This document shows, one piece after another, positions 32,345-43,080 of a DNA stretch of 64,000 nt. The stretch is taken from the NCBI GenBank assembly GCA_039619475.1, contig CM077115.1, positions 59,464,864 to 59,528,863 on the forward strand, in the 5' to 3' direction. The position numbers were made by a program, and so were the translations under genes. A model generated the notes under the pieces. The model was given only the letters and a program-made list of their open reading frames with translations. It made no database searches and was not told where the DNA came from. Source of the stretch: Icerya purchasi (taxonomy: Eukaryota; Arthropoda; Insecta; Hemiptera; Monophlebidae). Position 1 is the stretch's first letter, and every line of letters begins with the position of its first letter.

Positions 32345-33649
32345 TCTCACCTCAAATAATTAAGGAACTACCGAGAAATGCGATTATTTTCCTTACATAC
32401 ATATTCAATTCAATATTACTCATAGGGAACGTCCCTAGGCAATGGAAAAGAGCACAGGTAATAATGCTGCTGAAACCGGGGAAATCGCCAGGTTTACCTT
32501 CGTCGTATCGACCTATATCTCTTCTTCCTACCATATCGAAGCTGTTTGAAAAACTTGTACTAAAGCGGCTTAGACCTATAATCGAAACAAAAAAGCTAAT
32601 TCCAGATCACCAGTTTGGATTTCGTAGCAAGCACAGTACAATTGATCAGGTGCATCGCGTCTTAAATGTGATACATAAAGCTCTTGAGGAGAAGGAATAT
32701 TGCTGCGGGATATTCCTCGATGTAGCTCAAGCTTTCGATAAAGTTTGGCACGACGGATTATTCGTTAAATTACGTGAACAGTTGCCGTATTCGTGGTACC
32801 GTATTCTGGAATCATACCTGACCAACCCGGCAGTTCAGAATTAGTTATGAGGAAGCGATGTCTGACTGGAGAGAAATATCGGCAGGAATACCACAAGGCA
32901 GTGTTTTAGGATCTATCCTTTATCTCCTTTACACAGCCGATATTCCAACGAACAATCATACAGTTATAGCTATGTTTGCTGATGACACAGCAATTCTGAC
33001 CACAAGTAAAATCCAGCAGAGGGCAGCCAAACACTTACAGTCAACAATAAACGAGTTAAGTACATGGATGAAACGCTGGAAAATAAATAGCGAAAAATCG
33101 GTGCACATAAACTTCACTTTACGGAAAACTGAGAACATCCCAATGACGCTGAATCAGCAGATAATCCCACAAAAAGATTCAGCCAAGTACCTAGGGATGC
33201 ATCTTGATTCGCGTTTAAATTGGAAGCACCACGTCCGACAAAAATGTTTGGAAATGAAGGCAAAGGTGAGAAGTCTTTATTGGCTGCTAGGAAGAAACTC
33301 GCCGTTATCGATTGAAAACAAACGACTTTTGTATACAGCCATTGTTAAACCTATATGGATTTATGGAATACAGTTGTGGGGCTGTGCTAGTAGTTCCAAC
33401 ATAAATTGTATACAAAGACGTCAGAACATTGCACTTCGCACGATCACTGCTGCATACAGATTCGGACGCAACGACGACATACATCGAGATATGGAAATTC
33501 CAATGGTCGTCGATGAAATTACCAGGTTCGCCTGTAAACACGAAAAACGTCTGGAGAAGCATACTAATGTCGAAGTCATACAACTCCTCGACAACTCTGA
33601 GGATATGAGGCGACTTAAACGCCGAAAACCATATGACTTAGTGAAATGA
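32345..33649 (+). pseudogene. Jockey ORF2, 3' part: reverse transcriptase
   Basis: Directly continuing the interrupted frame, SPQIIKELPRNAIIFLTYIF opens the RT fingers. YRPISLLPTISKLFEKL and HQFGFRSKHSTIDQVHR follow, then motif A FLDVAQAFDKVWHDG. A frameshift near 32,840 leads to GIPQGSVLGSILYLLYTADI, motif C MFADDTAIL, and YLGMHLDSRLNWKHHV. The thumb ends in KRRKPYDLVK, typical of Jockey. There is no RNase H. Catalytic residues are present, but insertion and frameshifts make it inactive. Confidence 0.85.
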
Positions 33650-33789
33650 TGTATAAAGTCGGAGTCACTTCATTGGAAGTGTAACTCTTTCCACGTGTAG
33701 TCAACTTTGTCACCGTTATTGTTGAAGACTAAATTGTCGTCGCAATAAAAAATTTAAGAAAAAAAAAAAAAAAAAAAACATTCTGCATT

Positions 33790-34060
33790 ATATTTATTTA
33801 TCTTGTACAAATGATTCGGAAGACCGATTTTTCTAAAATAAAGTATGTTAAACAAAAAAATTACTAAAAAAAACCATGTGTTGGTTCGAATCCATCGATC
33901 TTGTATGAAATTATTTATGAGCTTACAATTTTTTGTTATTAATTCGTATTATCTAATTACAATAATTCTTTATACGTAACTATATAGATATAATAAAAAT
34001 TTATAATTTATTGTTAATTATCTACATTTCTATAAACAGTAACTATATTTTATACCAGCG
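33790..34060 (+). repeat. Left arm of a large imperfect inverted repeat
   Basis: 33,820-34,000 contains ATAAAGTATGTTAAACAAAA, GGTTCGAATCCATCGATCTT and TATCTAATTACAATAATTCT. Each appears inverted at 38,880-39,200. The arms enclose about 4.9 kb. It may be the same repeat inserted twice in opposite orientation, or the terminal repeats of a composite element. Confidence 0.65.
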
Positions 34061-35430
34061 GACCCGGCAGACGTTGTTCTGCCTGAACTTTGGTTGTCTG
34101 CTATTGGCGGATTGAGGAAACGATCTTTCGATATTCTAATTTTCTACTATTGCCCAAAGCAAAATCCAAAAAAACAAGTGTAATTTCTCGTTATTTTGCG
34201 CCGTTCAGTTCTTATGAAACTGAAAAATTTTTTCCCGAAATTTAATGAAATCGTAACGGTTTAAAATACGCGCATCCCCGTATATTTCTCTAGTTTGGAA
34301 CATCCGTCCTCCCAACTTTAAAACTGGACCTTCGGGGCGCCGAAAGCTCGAAATTTTGGAAAAAAATATTTTTTTTCCCGGGCATGTGATATAACCTTGG
34401 AAAGATTGCTATTTGTCGGGAATGAAACCGTATTTCATATCCTTAACAAAACTTTCAAAGTTGCCGAAAAGTTCAAAAAAGCGCAAAAAACGACGTGTCC
34501 CCTCCCTAGCGCCGTGAGTATTACAGCTTAAAAACGCGGTTTAAAATATGCGACTCCACGTATATTTCTGTAGTTTTGAACATCGAAATTTCCAGCTTTA
34601 AAATTAGACTCTCGGGGCGCCAAAAGCTTGAACTTTTCAAAAAAAAAAAAAAAATTTTTCGGGCTTGCGATATATTATTAGAAAGATCGCTATTTGTCGG
34701 GAACAAACCCGTACTTCATTTTCTTAAAAAAACTTTCAAAGCTGCTGAAAAGTTCAAAAAAGTGCGAGCTCTAATTTGTAGCCCCCTCTTTGCGACGTGA
34801 GTATTATAGCTATACATTTGGAACAAGATATAAAATATGCGAATCCACGTATATTTCTGTGGTTCGAAACATCCGGCTCTACAGCTTTAGAATGAGATCC
34901 TCGAGGCGCCGAAAGCTCGAAATTTGGAAAAAAATATTTTTTTCCCCAACCATGTGATGTATTGTTGGAAAGATCGCTATTTGTCCGGAACGAAACAGTT
35001 TTTCATTTCCTTAACGAAACTTTCAAAGTTGCGGTAAAGTTCAAAAAATCGCGAAAAATGACATATCCCCCCGCTTAGCGATACGAATATTAAAGCTGAA
35101 AATTTTAAACGCGGTTAAAAAAATGCGCATCCCCGTATATTTCTCTAGTTTGGATCATCCGGATTTTCAACTTTAAAACTGGACCTTCGGGGCACCGAAA
35201 GCTCGAAATTTTAGATAAAATATTTTTTTTCCCCGGCATATGATATATCGTTGGAAAGATCGTTATTTGTCGGGAACGAAACTGTATTTTATTTCCTTAA
35301 CGATACTTTCAAAGTTGCCGTGAAGTTCAAAAAGCGCGAGAATTAATATGTAGCTCCCTGTTTGCATCGCAAATATTATAGCTATAAATTTCGAATGGAG
35401 TTGAAAATATGCTCATTCTGGCACGTTTGC
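34061..35430 (+). repeat. Tandem array, about 4 units of roughly 286 bp
   Basis: The word CGTATATTTCTSTAG starts units at about 34,279, 34,559, 34,848 and 35,134; a decayed fifth start is near 35,420. Each unit continues CTTTAAAA...GAC, TCGGGGCGCCGAAAGCT, a run of A then T, GGAAAGATCGCTATTTGTC, TTTCAAAGTTGCCG and GTTCAAAAA. Units are diverged from each other. The array is preceded by CAGCGGACCCGGCAGACG, which may be the element's head. No coding potential. Confidence 0.85.
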
Positions 35431-36261
35431 TGTAGTTTATTTAAAATTTTGTGTATATATCTAAATAAATTTTATTTAGAAATCGTAACTGAAGTGAAAT
35501 TACATCAAGAAAATTATTGATTTTATTTGATAAACAGTTGAGAAATTAACTTCTCAGTATAGTAATGTAATAAATAGTGACAAACGAGGAAAGTGGTTTA
35601 AGTAATAGTATTCAAATATAACTACATATATAGAAGTTCGGAAAACAAACAAGTATAATTACAAATTTTTAAATATTTATTGATAATCAATCCTTCCAAA
35701 AATCTAGGACTAAATAGCGTTTATTTATTAGAATTTATTTTTTTTTGCGGTACAATATGATGACACTGCGTGATGTGTGGAAAAGAACTGGACTGAAAAT
35801 ATCTGTTTTGGAATTATTGTTGTTTTAAATTTAGTATTATGTAAATGAAAATTATGGTTATCTTTAACTTAACATACGGAATCCTCAGCGCATGAAACCT
35901 GATGCTTGACTGAACTTGTTTTTGTTATATATATTTTTTTACTGCATACGTAGCGCATGATTTTCGAACCGCCATTATGCGACCGCTCGCTGATCGGCTA
36001 AGAACCAAAACCGATGCCTTTTTTTGCCTATTCGTTCCTCGCCATTTCCAGGTATCTGGAATTACACGCTCGCATGTTTTGCATACCGTATGTTTTATTG
36101 CTTTGAAACTACCAGTATCGACGCCACCAGGGGCGTATACGAAGATACTATCAAAACTGATAATCAATGATGTTCGAAAATCAAAAAATAATACTAAAGG
36201 CAGAACAAATTATCTATTAGATCGTAGTCGAAAGATCGCGCCACCAACCCTGATTCATATC
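35431..36261. other. No gene recognised
   Basis: AT-rich sequence between the direct array and an inverted unit. The overlapping frames at 35,925-36,167 (minus) and 35,977-36,405 (plus) match nothing known. Confidence 0.45.
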
Positions 36262-36490
36262 ATACTCACATGCCCGGAAAACAAAATATTTTTTTCCAAA
36301 ATTTCGAGCTTTCGGCGCCCCGAGGATCTAATTTCAAAGTTGGAAATCCGGATGTTCCAAACTAGAGAAATATACGGGGATGCACGTATTTTAAACCGCG
36401 TTTAAAATTTTCAACTGTAATACTCGTGGTGCTATGGGGGGGGGACACGTAATTTTTTGCTCTTTTTTGAACTTTTCGGCAACTTTACGT
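36262..36490 (-). repeat. Single inverted unit of the 286-bp repeat
   Basis: The minus strand reads CTAGTTTGGAACATCCGGAT, then TCGGGGCGCCGAAAGCTCGA and GGGCATGTGAG, matching units of the array at 34.1-35.4 kb in opposite orientation. Confidence 0.8.
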
Positions 36491-36544
36491 AACTTTTGTA
36501 CCGTAATTTTTTGATTTTATGAAAGGACTCCTGCATTTTAATTT

Positions 36545-37470
36545 CAGGTAGAAAGTTGATAACAAATACTCTTAGTGATACTGAGATACAGGAAAATGGC
36601 GTGCCACAGGGAAGTAATTTAAGACTAATTTTATTCCTCATATACGTTAATGATTTATCAGTTATGCGGACGATACTGTCCTTATGGTGAGTTCGAGATT
36701 CCCGAATATATTACAACAACTTATACAGACCGATATTACTAAAATACACAATTGGATGAATGTAAACACTATTAAGCTAAATGTAAAAAAAAAACAAAAT
36801 TCCTAATATACAGTCATTTACCACAGCATCGATGGGATCAATTAAAAGTACAGTGGGATAATAACACATCTATAGAAAGAGCATATGAAATTAAATATCT
36901 CGGAGTTTACTTAGATTGTAAATTATTATGGAGACCTCATTCATCGTACCTATCAAGAAAACTAAGAAAACTAAATTATTTATTCTATTATCTAGAGCAG
37001 CATTTCAATTACAAACAACTCAGAATCATTTATTTATATCAAACAACTCTTGCATATGGAATAATCCATTGGGGGAATGCAGCAGAATACCACCTTTCGC
37101 CTATAAAGTATTTGCAGAAGTCTTTACTTAAAAAAATTTGTCCCGTTAAAAAAAGTGTAGATGTAAAAAAACCTTTAAATGTTAAGAACTTATATTATAC
37201 GCAGATGATATTATATGTATATAAGAATAAAGAAAAATTTGATATAAAAGTGCGAACGGAATCACTAGAGCGTCCAAACAAGAGAAAGCTACAATACCTC
37301 GTTTTAACAAATATCATGTTAGAATGCAGGCAAGATTTATGGGTGCCAAATTGTACAACTTACTACCAGAATCTCTAAAAACTGAACTTATAAACTTTAA
37401 GTACAGACGTAAAAAACTAGTTGAGTACATCACAGAATACGTAATAAAGCTCAGTAAGTATGAGAGATAG
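36545..37470 (+). pseudogene. Decayed non-LTR reverse transcriptase
   Basis: Plus-strand words in three frames: ENGVPQGSNLRLILFLIYVN, a YADDTVL-like remnant (36,660-36,690), YEIKYLGVYLDCKLLWRPHS, LRKLNYLFYYLEQHFN, TLAYGIIHWGNAAEYHL and a Lys-rich C-terminus (KVRTESLERPNKRKL). The order (motif B, motif C, YLG, thumb) is that of a LINE RT. Many frameshifts are present, and EN and motif A are missing. It resembles the CR1/Jockey side of the tree but the clade is uncertain. Confidence 0.65.
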
Positions 37471-38879
37471 CGGCATGTTTACCTTACATTACATTAAACT
37501 ATTATAAATAGGTAAATTGCACTAAACACAACAATTTTGTCTATAATGCGCATCATTAACCTGTCACAATTGACAAAACTTTCAATAATGCTCCTTAGAC
37601 ACAGAAAATCTAAATTTTCAGTTCAATTACATAATTTCAGTTAATAACACAGTATATACGATACAATTGTCTGAAATGTGTTTATTATTTTTATTCTTAT
37701 TCAATTACAATTATAAACTAGGATACAAAGAATTTGTAATCCCATTTTCTATTACAGGTTTGAAACGAATCGACTATCAAGATTAATTTTAAGAACTTCA
37801 ATACATTAATTAACTTTGCCTAACTGTAGTAATATATTAGTCGTATTGTAACATTACTAACACTTTATACTTAGTGATAGTTTTTAGTTTTTACTTATTC
37901 TGTAATTGAAGTTCACTCAGGTACCTGGGATTGGGGTATGAGTGCGACTAATGTTATTTGGAGTTATTTTATTTTATTTATTTTTAATGTTTTTATTTTA
38001 ATTTATCAGTAACTTACAGCATATTAAAATATTTATACTATGCTTACCATTAGGCAAAAATATTACGATTAACTTTATTCTTACAATACTATTATTTCTA
38101 TTATTAGTTTATATTAATGAGGGGTTAAACTAAGTTATATGTAACAGAGAAAATAGCATATACGGTTGCAATTGTTCTAGTATTTTTCCGTTACTCCGCA
38201 TAACGTTAAGATAATGTAACTTAAACGATTTCGAATAAAAGTGTTTTAAATGATAGGCTGATCGGTTGTCTGAATGACTACAACATCATTGTACATAATG
38301 GCGTAACTGAAGTACATATGCGTTAAAATTAGATTAATTGCTATAACAAAAATAATACTATGTAACTTGCTAATGTAATTAATATTGCACATACGTGTTT
38401 TCATTTATAATAATCCCCGCAACTCGCGCAATAATGCGCTTATGCGGTGTAAAATTAACAGAAGATTGTATTCACTATTATTTTGTAAATAAATAAAATT
38501 TAAATTGAAATATTTTGAATTTCAACTTTATAGGTTTATCGGGTGATTAGTTATGATTTTTTAAGTGATTTTTGAGGTCGTTTTATGTACCATATTATAT
38601 ATTCTTAGCGGTTTTTTGGGTTTTTTGCCGCTCAGGGTAATCGGTAATCTTTCGTTTTAAAGAGAATTTTAATTGTGATTTATGTTCCAAATTTGAAGTT
38701 TATAAGTCAAGCCTGAGTTATTGATTTTTATTTGATATTTTTGTCATTTGTGTACCATCTTATTAGGATTACGGAATCCTAAAAGTGCAGTTGAATGTAA
38801 TGTTTATTAATATTTTTTTATTATCGCGCACGTGTATATATGTTTATATAAAATTTCACATGTAATTAAAATAAATAGT
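37471..38879. other. No gene recognised
   Basis: About 1.4 kb of very AT-rich sequence without coding signals. Confidence 0.5.
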
Positions 38880-39200
38880 TATATATAAAGAATTATTGTA
38901 ATTAGATAATAAGAGTAAATAATGAAAATTGTAAGCTTAAAAATTTCATATAAGATCGATGAATTTGAACCGACACAGCTTATTTTGGTTCATATCGCAC
39001 AAATTACCATAACTTTTGCCACTGCATCAAAAAACAAATTCGAAGTGTCTTATGTTTTTACACCATATAAAATATAATAAATAACGTATTTAAATTTTTA
39101 TTACGTAAATTTAAAATTGATTTTTTCGCATTACTTTATCGTTTTTTAGTAATTTTTTTGTTTGATATACTTTATTTCACCAAAATCGGTGACTTCAATG
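38880..39200 (-). repeat. Right arm of the large inverted repeat
   Basis: Inverted counterpart of 33,790-34,060. It contains about 140 extra bases between the two matching blocks (near 38,990-39,130), absent from the left arm. Confidence 0.65.
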
Positions 39201-39318
39201 TCGTGACTTTTCCTTGTGAGAACTATCCTAACCGGTGAGCAATACTTCAAATGAAAAAGGCAAACCCCCGCTGCCATAAAATGTTTTGAAAGGTTCTAAA
39301 ATAATATATATGTAAATG

Positions 39319-39874
39319 CAGGGGCGGATTCAGAGGAACATTTTGGCCGTGTGGGGGGGATTATATAATTACGTAAAATCTTCTACGGTAGACAGTAAAT
39401 TTGAATATTACAATTTTTAATTTAACTTTTGTCTTATATTTAGGGGTGAAAAATAAAACGAAATTATAAAATTATACCTTAATTATGGTAGTTCAGAAAT
39501 AGTAAGAAAAATAGTATTTTTATTAGACTTTACTTCTTTTTTATTTTTGTTAGTAATCCGATCCGAATTATTTGTCCGTGAGAAAGTTTAAATATATATA
39601 TATATTTCTCATTGAACTATTTTTAATTAAAATTAAACAAAATAAAAATTAGAAATAAATAAAAATGGTAAATTAAAATAGAATAAAAACGTAACACGAA
39701 TAGCTTTACTAGAAAACAATATTAAATATTAATTATTAAATCCGTAGGTAAAATTCAAACAAATCTTTTATAGCATAAATTAAGTTTCTCTGGTATAACA
39801 TTTTTTTTTTATAGAGACTTTGGTTCTTTGGGGGGGAAATGTCCCCTAACCCCCCTCCCGTGGATTCGCCACTG
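39319..39874. mobile_element. hAT-like MITE
   Basis: The ends are imperfect inverted repeats: CAGGGGCGGATTCAGAGG at the left and, reversed, CAGTGGCGAATCCACGGGAG at the right. CAGNGGCGGATCCA-type ends are typical of non-autonomous hAT elements. A flanking GTAAATG/GTAATG suggests a decayed target duplication. The 556-bp interior is AT-rich and non-coding, with G-rich subterminal runs. Confidence 0.75.
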
Positions 39875-39935
39875 GTAATGTTAATACTTTCTTAAAACAA
39901 ACACTTACGCACAAAAATAAATATAATTTAAAAAT

Positions 39936-40076
39936 GAAGAATCTTTTTTCATACTGTTTGTTAAATATATAAATATAATAAGTTAATAATAACAGATATA
40001 ATAAACAATTATAACAAACAAATGAGATAAATTTTCTTACTTAGTAACGTTTTCGGGCATAACCCATCGTCGGCTA
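39936..40076 (-). mobile_element. Second copy of the foldback/Penelope-like terminal repeat
   Basis: The minus strand reads GCCGACGATGGGTTATGCCC and then GAAAACGTTACTAAGTAAG, followed by TTTGTTTGTTATA and AACAAACAG...AAGATTCTTCATT. All of these are shared with 1,784-1,930. CGACGA, a short GGG/CCC stem and CGAAA recall the core of the hammerhead ribozymes reported in Penelope-like elements. No associated reading frame was found. Confidence 0.45.
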
Positions 40077-40114
40077 AACCAATATGTGAACAGATACAAA
40101 TTCTAAATCACACT

Positions 40115-40190
40115 GACTAGTTTCCGGTAACAGAAATCCATGGCTTTATATATTTTTTAATAAATGGATCTCTGTTATTCGAAACTAGTC
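40115..40190. repeat. Imperfect hairpin, 27-bp arms
   Basis: GACTAGTTTCCGGTAACAG at 40,115 pairs with 40,164-40,190 (read reversed, GACTAGTTTCGAATAACAG) with about five mismatches around a 22-base AT loop. It lies 40 bp from the Penelope-like repeat and may belong to the same element. Confidence 0.6.
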
Positions 40191-40199
40191 GGCAATATT

Positions 40200-41479
40200 T
40201 AATTAATTGTTTGAATTATATTTATTTTTGTGTATAATTATTTGTTTATTTAAAAGTATTAACATATGCAAAAATTAATGAAGATAATTTTAATTTCAAA
40301 CGTATGTAAACGTTGTCGCGATTGGCGACTACTCCAAATTTCGGCTAGTTATCAAATGTCACTGCGCTAAAAACTGGCGGTAAAAAACCGAATTTCTGCT
40401 CAATGCTGGTGAAATCTCGAAATTTATTTTATGGCAGGCCGAATCACAGGTGTTCTAAGAGGTTTATGTTTGGGGGAGTGCGAAAATTTTGGAATGTTGA
40501 TTGGAAATATTTTTTGTTTTTAATTTTCCTCCAACTCTATTGTAACTTGTATTGCTCGTTTTTGTTTTTTTTTACACTTTCACACCGATATTGTGTCTTT
40601 CTACCAGTGAGATTTATACAGCTAACTTCCGAAATCTTTTTTATTCCGTGGTCGGCTCTGTAAAGAGTTATCCCAGAAAAAAAGAGGCTTCGAAAAGGTC
40701 GCACGCATGCAACAATGACAAAGTCAAAGTTTGTTTGAAAACTCTGCTGTTTGCCGAAACGTAAACTACGAAGGCAAAAAATAACTAGACGCCTGTGAGA
40801 TTCGTGAAGGCTCCCTGAATCTTCCGAATGAATAAAAAAAAAACAAAAAAAAAACAAAAACGGATATTATTGTAAAGAAAATTTACCAACAGAGCGTGTT
40901 TCTTTCTAGGCACGGCAGTGAACATTTGGAGAAAACAATTGCACTAGGTAATTTACGAGGTTCTCATAACGTTGAGGTTAGGATAAATATTTGCACTCGC
41001 TCTAAATTGTTGCAATAAATTTCATTACTTTCTACGTATGAAGGAAAACGAAATAAGGAGAGTTCTGGCTATTCTCGGCCGAATGTATAAATTCAGCTCT
41101 AGCAGATATTTAATACTTAAGTCGAGTGGCCGTTTAACTTAAATGGGAAAAAGCCGGATTATTTAAAAGTAAAGAATTAAAAATCAATTGTCATATGTAA
41201 AGTAAAGAATTAAAAAAATTAATTGCCGTGTATGTCTGACACTGCTGAGACAAGTTATTTTAATGACCCTTTACGGACAGCGCAATCGTTGATGCTATTG
41301 GCACAGCGAAAAACAAAAAAACGGCTATCGCTTGTTTTTTTTTGTAAAGCAAATAAAACATTTTGGAGCGAAAGAAATCGGATCCTTGACATGTGTAACT
41401 ACTGTTTGTTGACGGAAAACTAACTATACCGAAACTGTGAAGAATCATCTGAAATCGGGGAAGGATTTTTGCACGTTGT
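40200..41479. other. No gene recognised
   Basis: About 1.3 kb. The frames at 40,403-40,663 and 40,537-40,857 are opposite-strand overlaps rich in Phe/Lys, and nothing is recognisable. Confidence 0.45.
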
Positions 41480-42271
41480 TAAACGGTATCCTTCCCAAAT
41501 CCTCACTCCATCATCTGTATAAATACTTCTTGCAAGAGTTGCCTTGAATATTGACGCGCAAATTACATCGCAGCAGGCAACTTTCAGAGAATAGGTTTGT
41601 CTGTTGGACTGGACACATATTGAACTTGACATAACATACAGATGATGGATTCGAGAAGGAGAAAATTACCGAAGCTGTTTGTAATTAACGACCGCATTTG
41701 AAACAATCTCTCATCGCGAACATGCCAAGGTAACCGGGAACACTTTAAGTTTATGCATTCAACGTTGTTAAAAAAGTAGACGCTTCCACGCGTCACTAAA
41801 TGTTCGCAGAACAGCAGCGTACTGGCCCAAACACTGTTGTTCAACACCTCTACACTAATCGGACACTGAACCAGTCGGAAGGACCACGAAGAAGCATTCT
41901 ATTTTTGTAGATGATCTTATTATTGTGGCTTAAAATAGTAGTAGCACCTTCGAAGCAGTAGAGGAAAATTTTAATGAAATGTCGTACACTATAAGAGACC
42001 AACTGAAAATTAAACCCGACCGAAACATAAACATGCTTCTTCCATCTTCGAAATCACGAGGTTAAACGGATCATGTTCAATAATAGTAAAAAACTTAAAT
42101 GATCATCCCTAATATCTAAGGAGTGTTATTGGATAAATTGTTAACATTTGAGTGACACTGCGCGCGATGTAAGAATGAGAGATAGCCTTATCTGGGGACT
42201 GGCAAACATTAAATAGGGAGCCAAAGCAGGGTCATCGCAAATTATTATTTAAAAAAAACAAAAAAAAAACA
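41480..42271 (+). pseudogene. Decayed LINE reverse transcriptase
   Basis: Plus-strand pieces in shifting frames: LTTAFETISHR (motif A region with the catalytic Asp lost), SRRFHASLNVRRTAAYWP, IFVDDLIIVA (motif C, FVDD), FEAVEENFNEMS, LKIKPDRN, CFFHLRNHEVKRIMF and LIWGLANI. This order matches a LINE RT group common in insects in which the thumb contains CAFHLRNREAKR. An A-rich tract ends it at about 42,248-42,271. Many stops are present. Confidence 0.65.
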
Positions 42272-42284
42272 CAGATTATATTTT

Positions 42285-43080
42285 TCTGTAAATTTGATCA
42301 TTCTATCACCACGTTCGTTTCTTTTACCTAATCTGTAGCGTCCGACTATTTTCCCATATTTTCCTTCACCCACTTTCGCGTTGAAGTCACCCATGATTAA
42401 AATTAGGCTATCCTTTCTTGGATTTTTTCATTACTTTGTTAACATCGTCGTGAAATTGCTTAAATTCTTCGTTGCTGCTCTGTGAAGTTGGTGCATATAT
42501 TTGTATTATAGTGATGGGTTTAGATTTACAATTGATTTGGATATTTAATACTCTATCAGAAAACGAGATTATATCATTTTTCATCCCTCCGATCTTTGTT
42601 TTAATCATGATTCCTACTCCATGCTCATGTTGATTTCCTCCTGAATAAATTATTTCATAATTATCATAGATTATTCTATCCTGTGCAGCCCATCGCATTT
42701 CGTTTATTCCGGAGTATATTGATCTTTTTAATCTGTTAGCTACTAATATAACATTTTCCAATTTCCCTGTTAGATACATTGATCTCACATTCCACGTAGC
42801 TATTTTCAAGTTGTGGACATGTTGCCGCCTTGTTTTGCTTCCGGGGATTCGTAGCACCCCCTTCGGTGGTACAGGCGACGTGTATTGCACCTGCCGGAAA
42901 CTGAGAGTCATTTTTCTTGTTGTTCTTTGCATCGGTACGAGGAGGATATACTGCGGTAAGGTCTCCAGTCCTCTTTTCCGTAGGCCATTGTTTATGGTGT
43001 GCTCCCCTAGCCGAGAGATCCCCGCTTTAAGACGCCGGGAAACTTACCCTAGAATGGCATTCGTCATTCCGACCTGCGGT
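42285..43080 (-). pseudogene. RTE-like LINE 5' part: endonuclease
   Basis: The main frame (42,932-42,408) encodes an apurinic-type endonuclease: LKIATWNVRSMYLTGKLENV, INEMRWAAQDRI (the usual LSETRW with the E kept), EHGVGIMIKTKI and ITIIQIYAPTSQSSNEEF. After a frameshift at about 42,410, GDFNAKVGEGKYGKIVGRY continues to 42,300. The RT is missing. The wording is that of RTE-type endonucleases often mislabelled craniofacial development protein 2. The SDH motif is absent because the copy is cut short. Confidence 0.8.

Larger units (their letters stand above)
23791..33779 (+). mobile_element. Jockey-clade LINE (element C), split by a family A LINE
   Basis: The element is flanked by the 10-bp duplication ATTCTGCATT at 23,781-23,790 and 33,780-33,789 and ends in poly(A) at about 33,760-33,778. 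Its own sequence is about 4 kb: 23,791-26,394 plus 32,345-33,779. The middle is an opposite-strand family A insertion. It has ORF1 and ORF2 in Jockey order but carries at least three frameshifts. Unusually, its first bases are a 26-nt T run (23,793-23,818), before GACGGGCATCC. Confidence 0.9.

Noticed and set aside
34061..35430. CRISPR-like array
   Set aside because: Units of 286 bp are contiguous and diverged without unique spacers, and the sequence is eukaryotic.
35925..36405. Overlapping opposite-strand frames, one with a Cys-containing VCKTCERVIP word
   Set aside because: No repeated Cys/His pattern, the frames oppose each other and run into the 286-bp repeat unit.
42408..43080. Host craniofacial development protein-like gene
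   Set aside because: The similarity is to the endonuclease domain of RTE-like LINEs; the name is a frequent misannotation, and the frame is broken.
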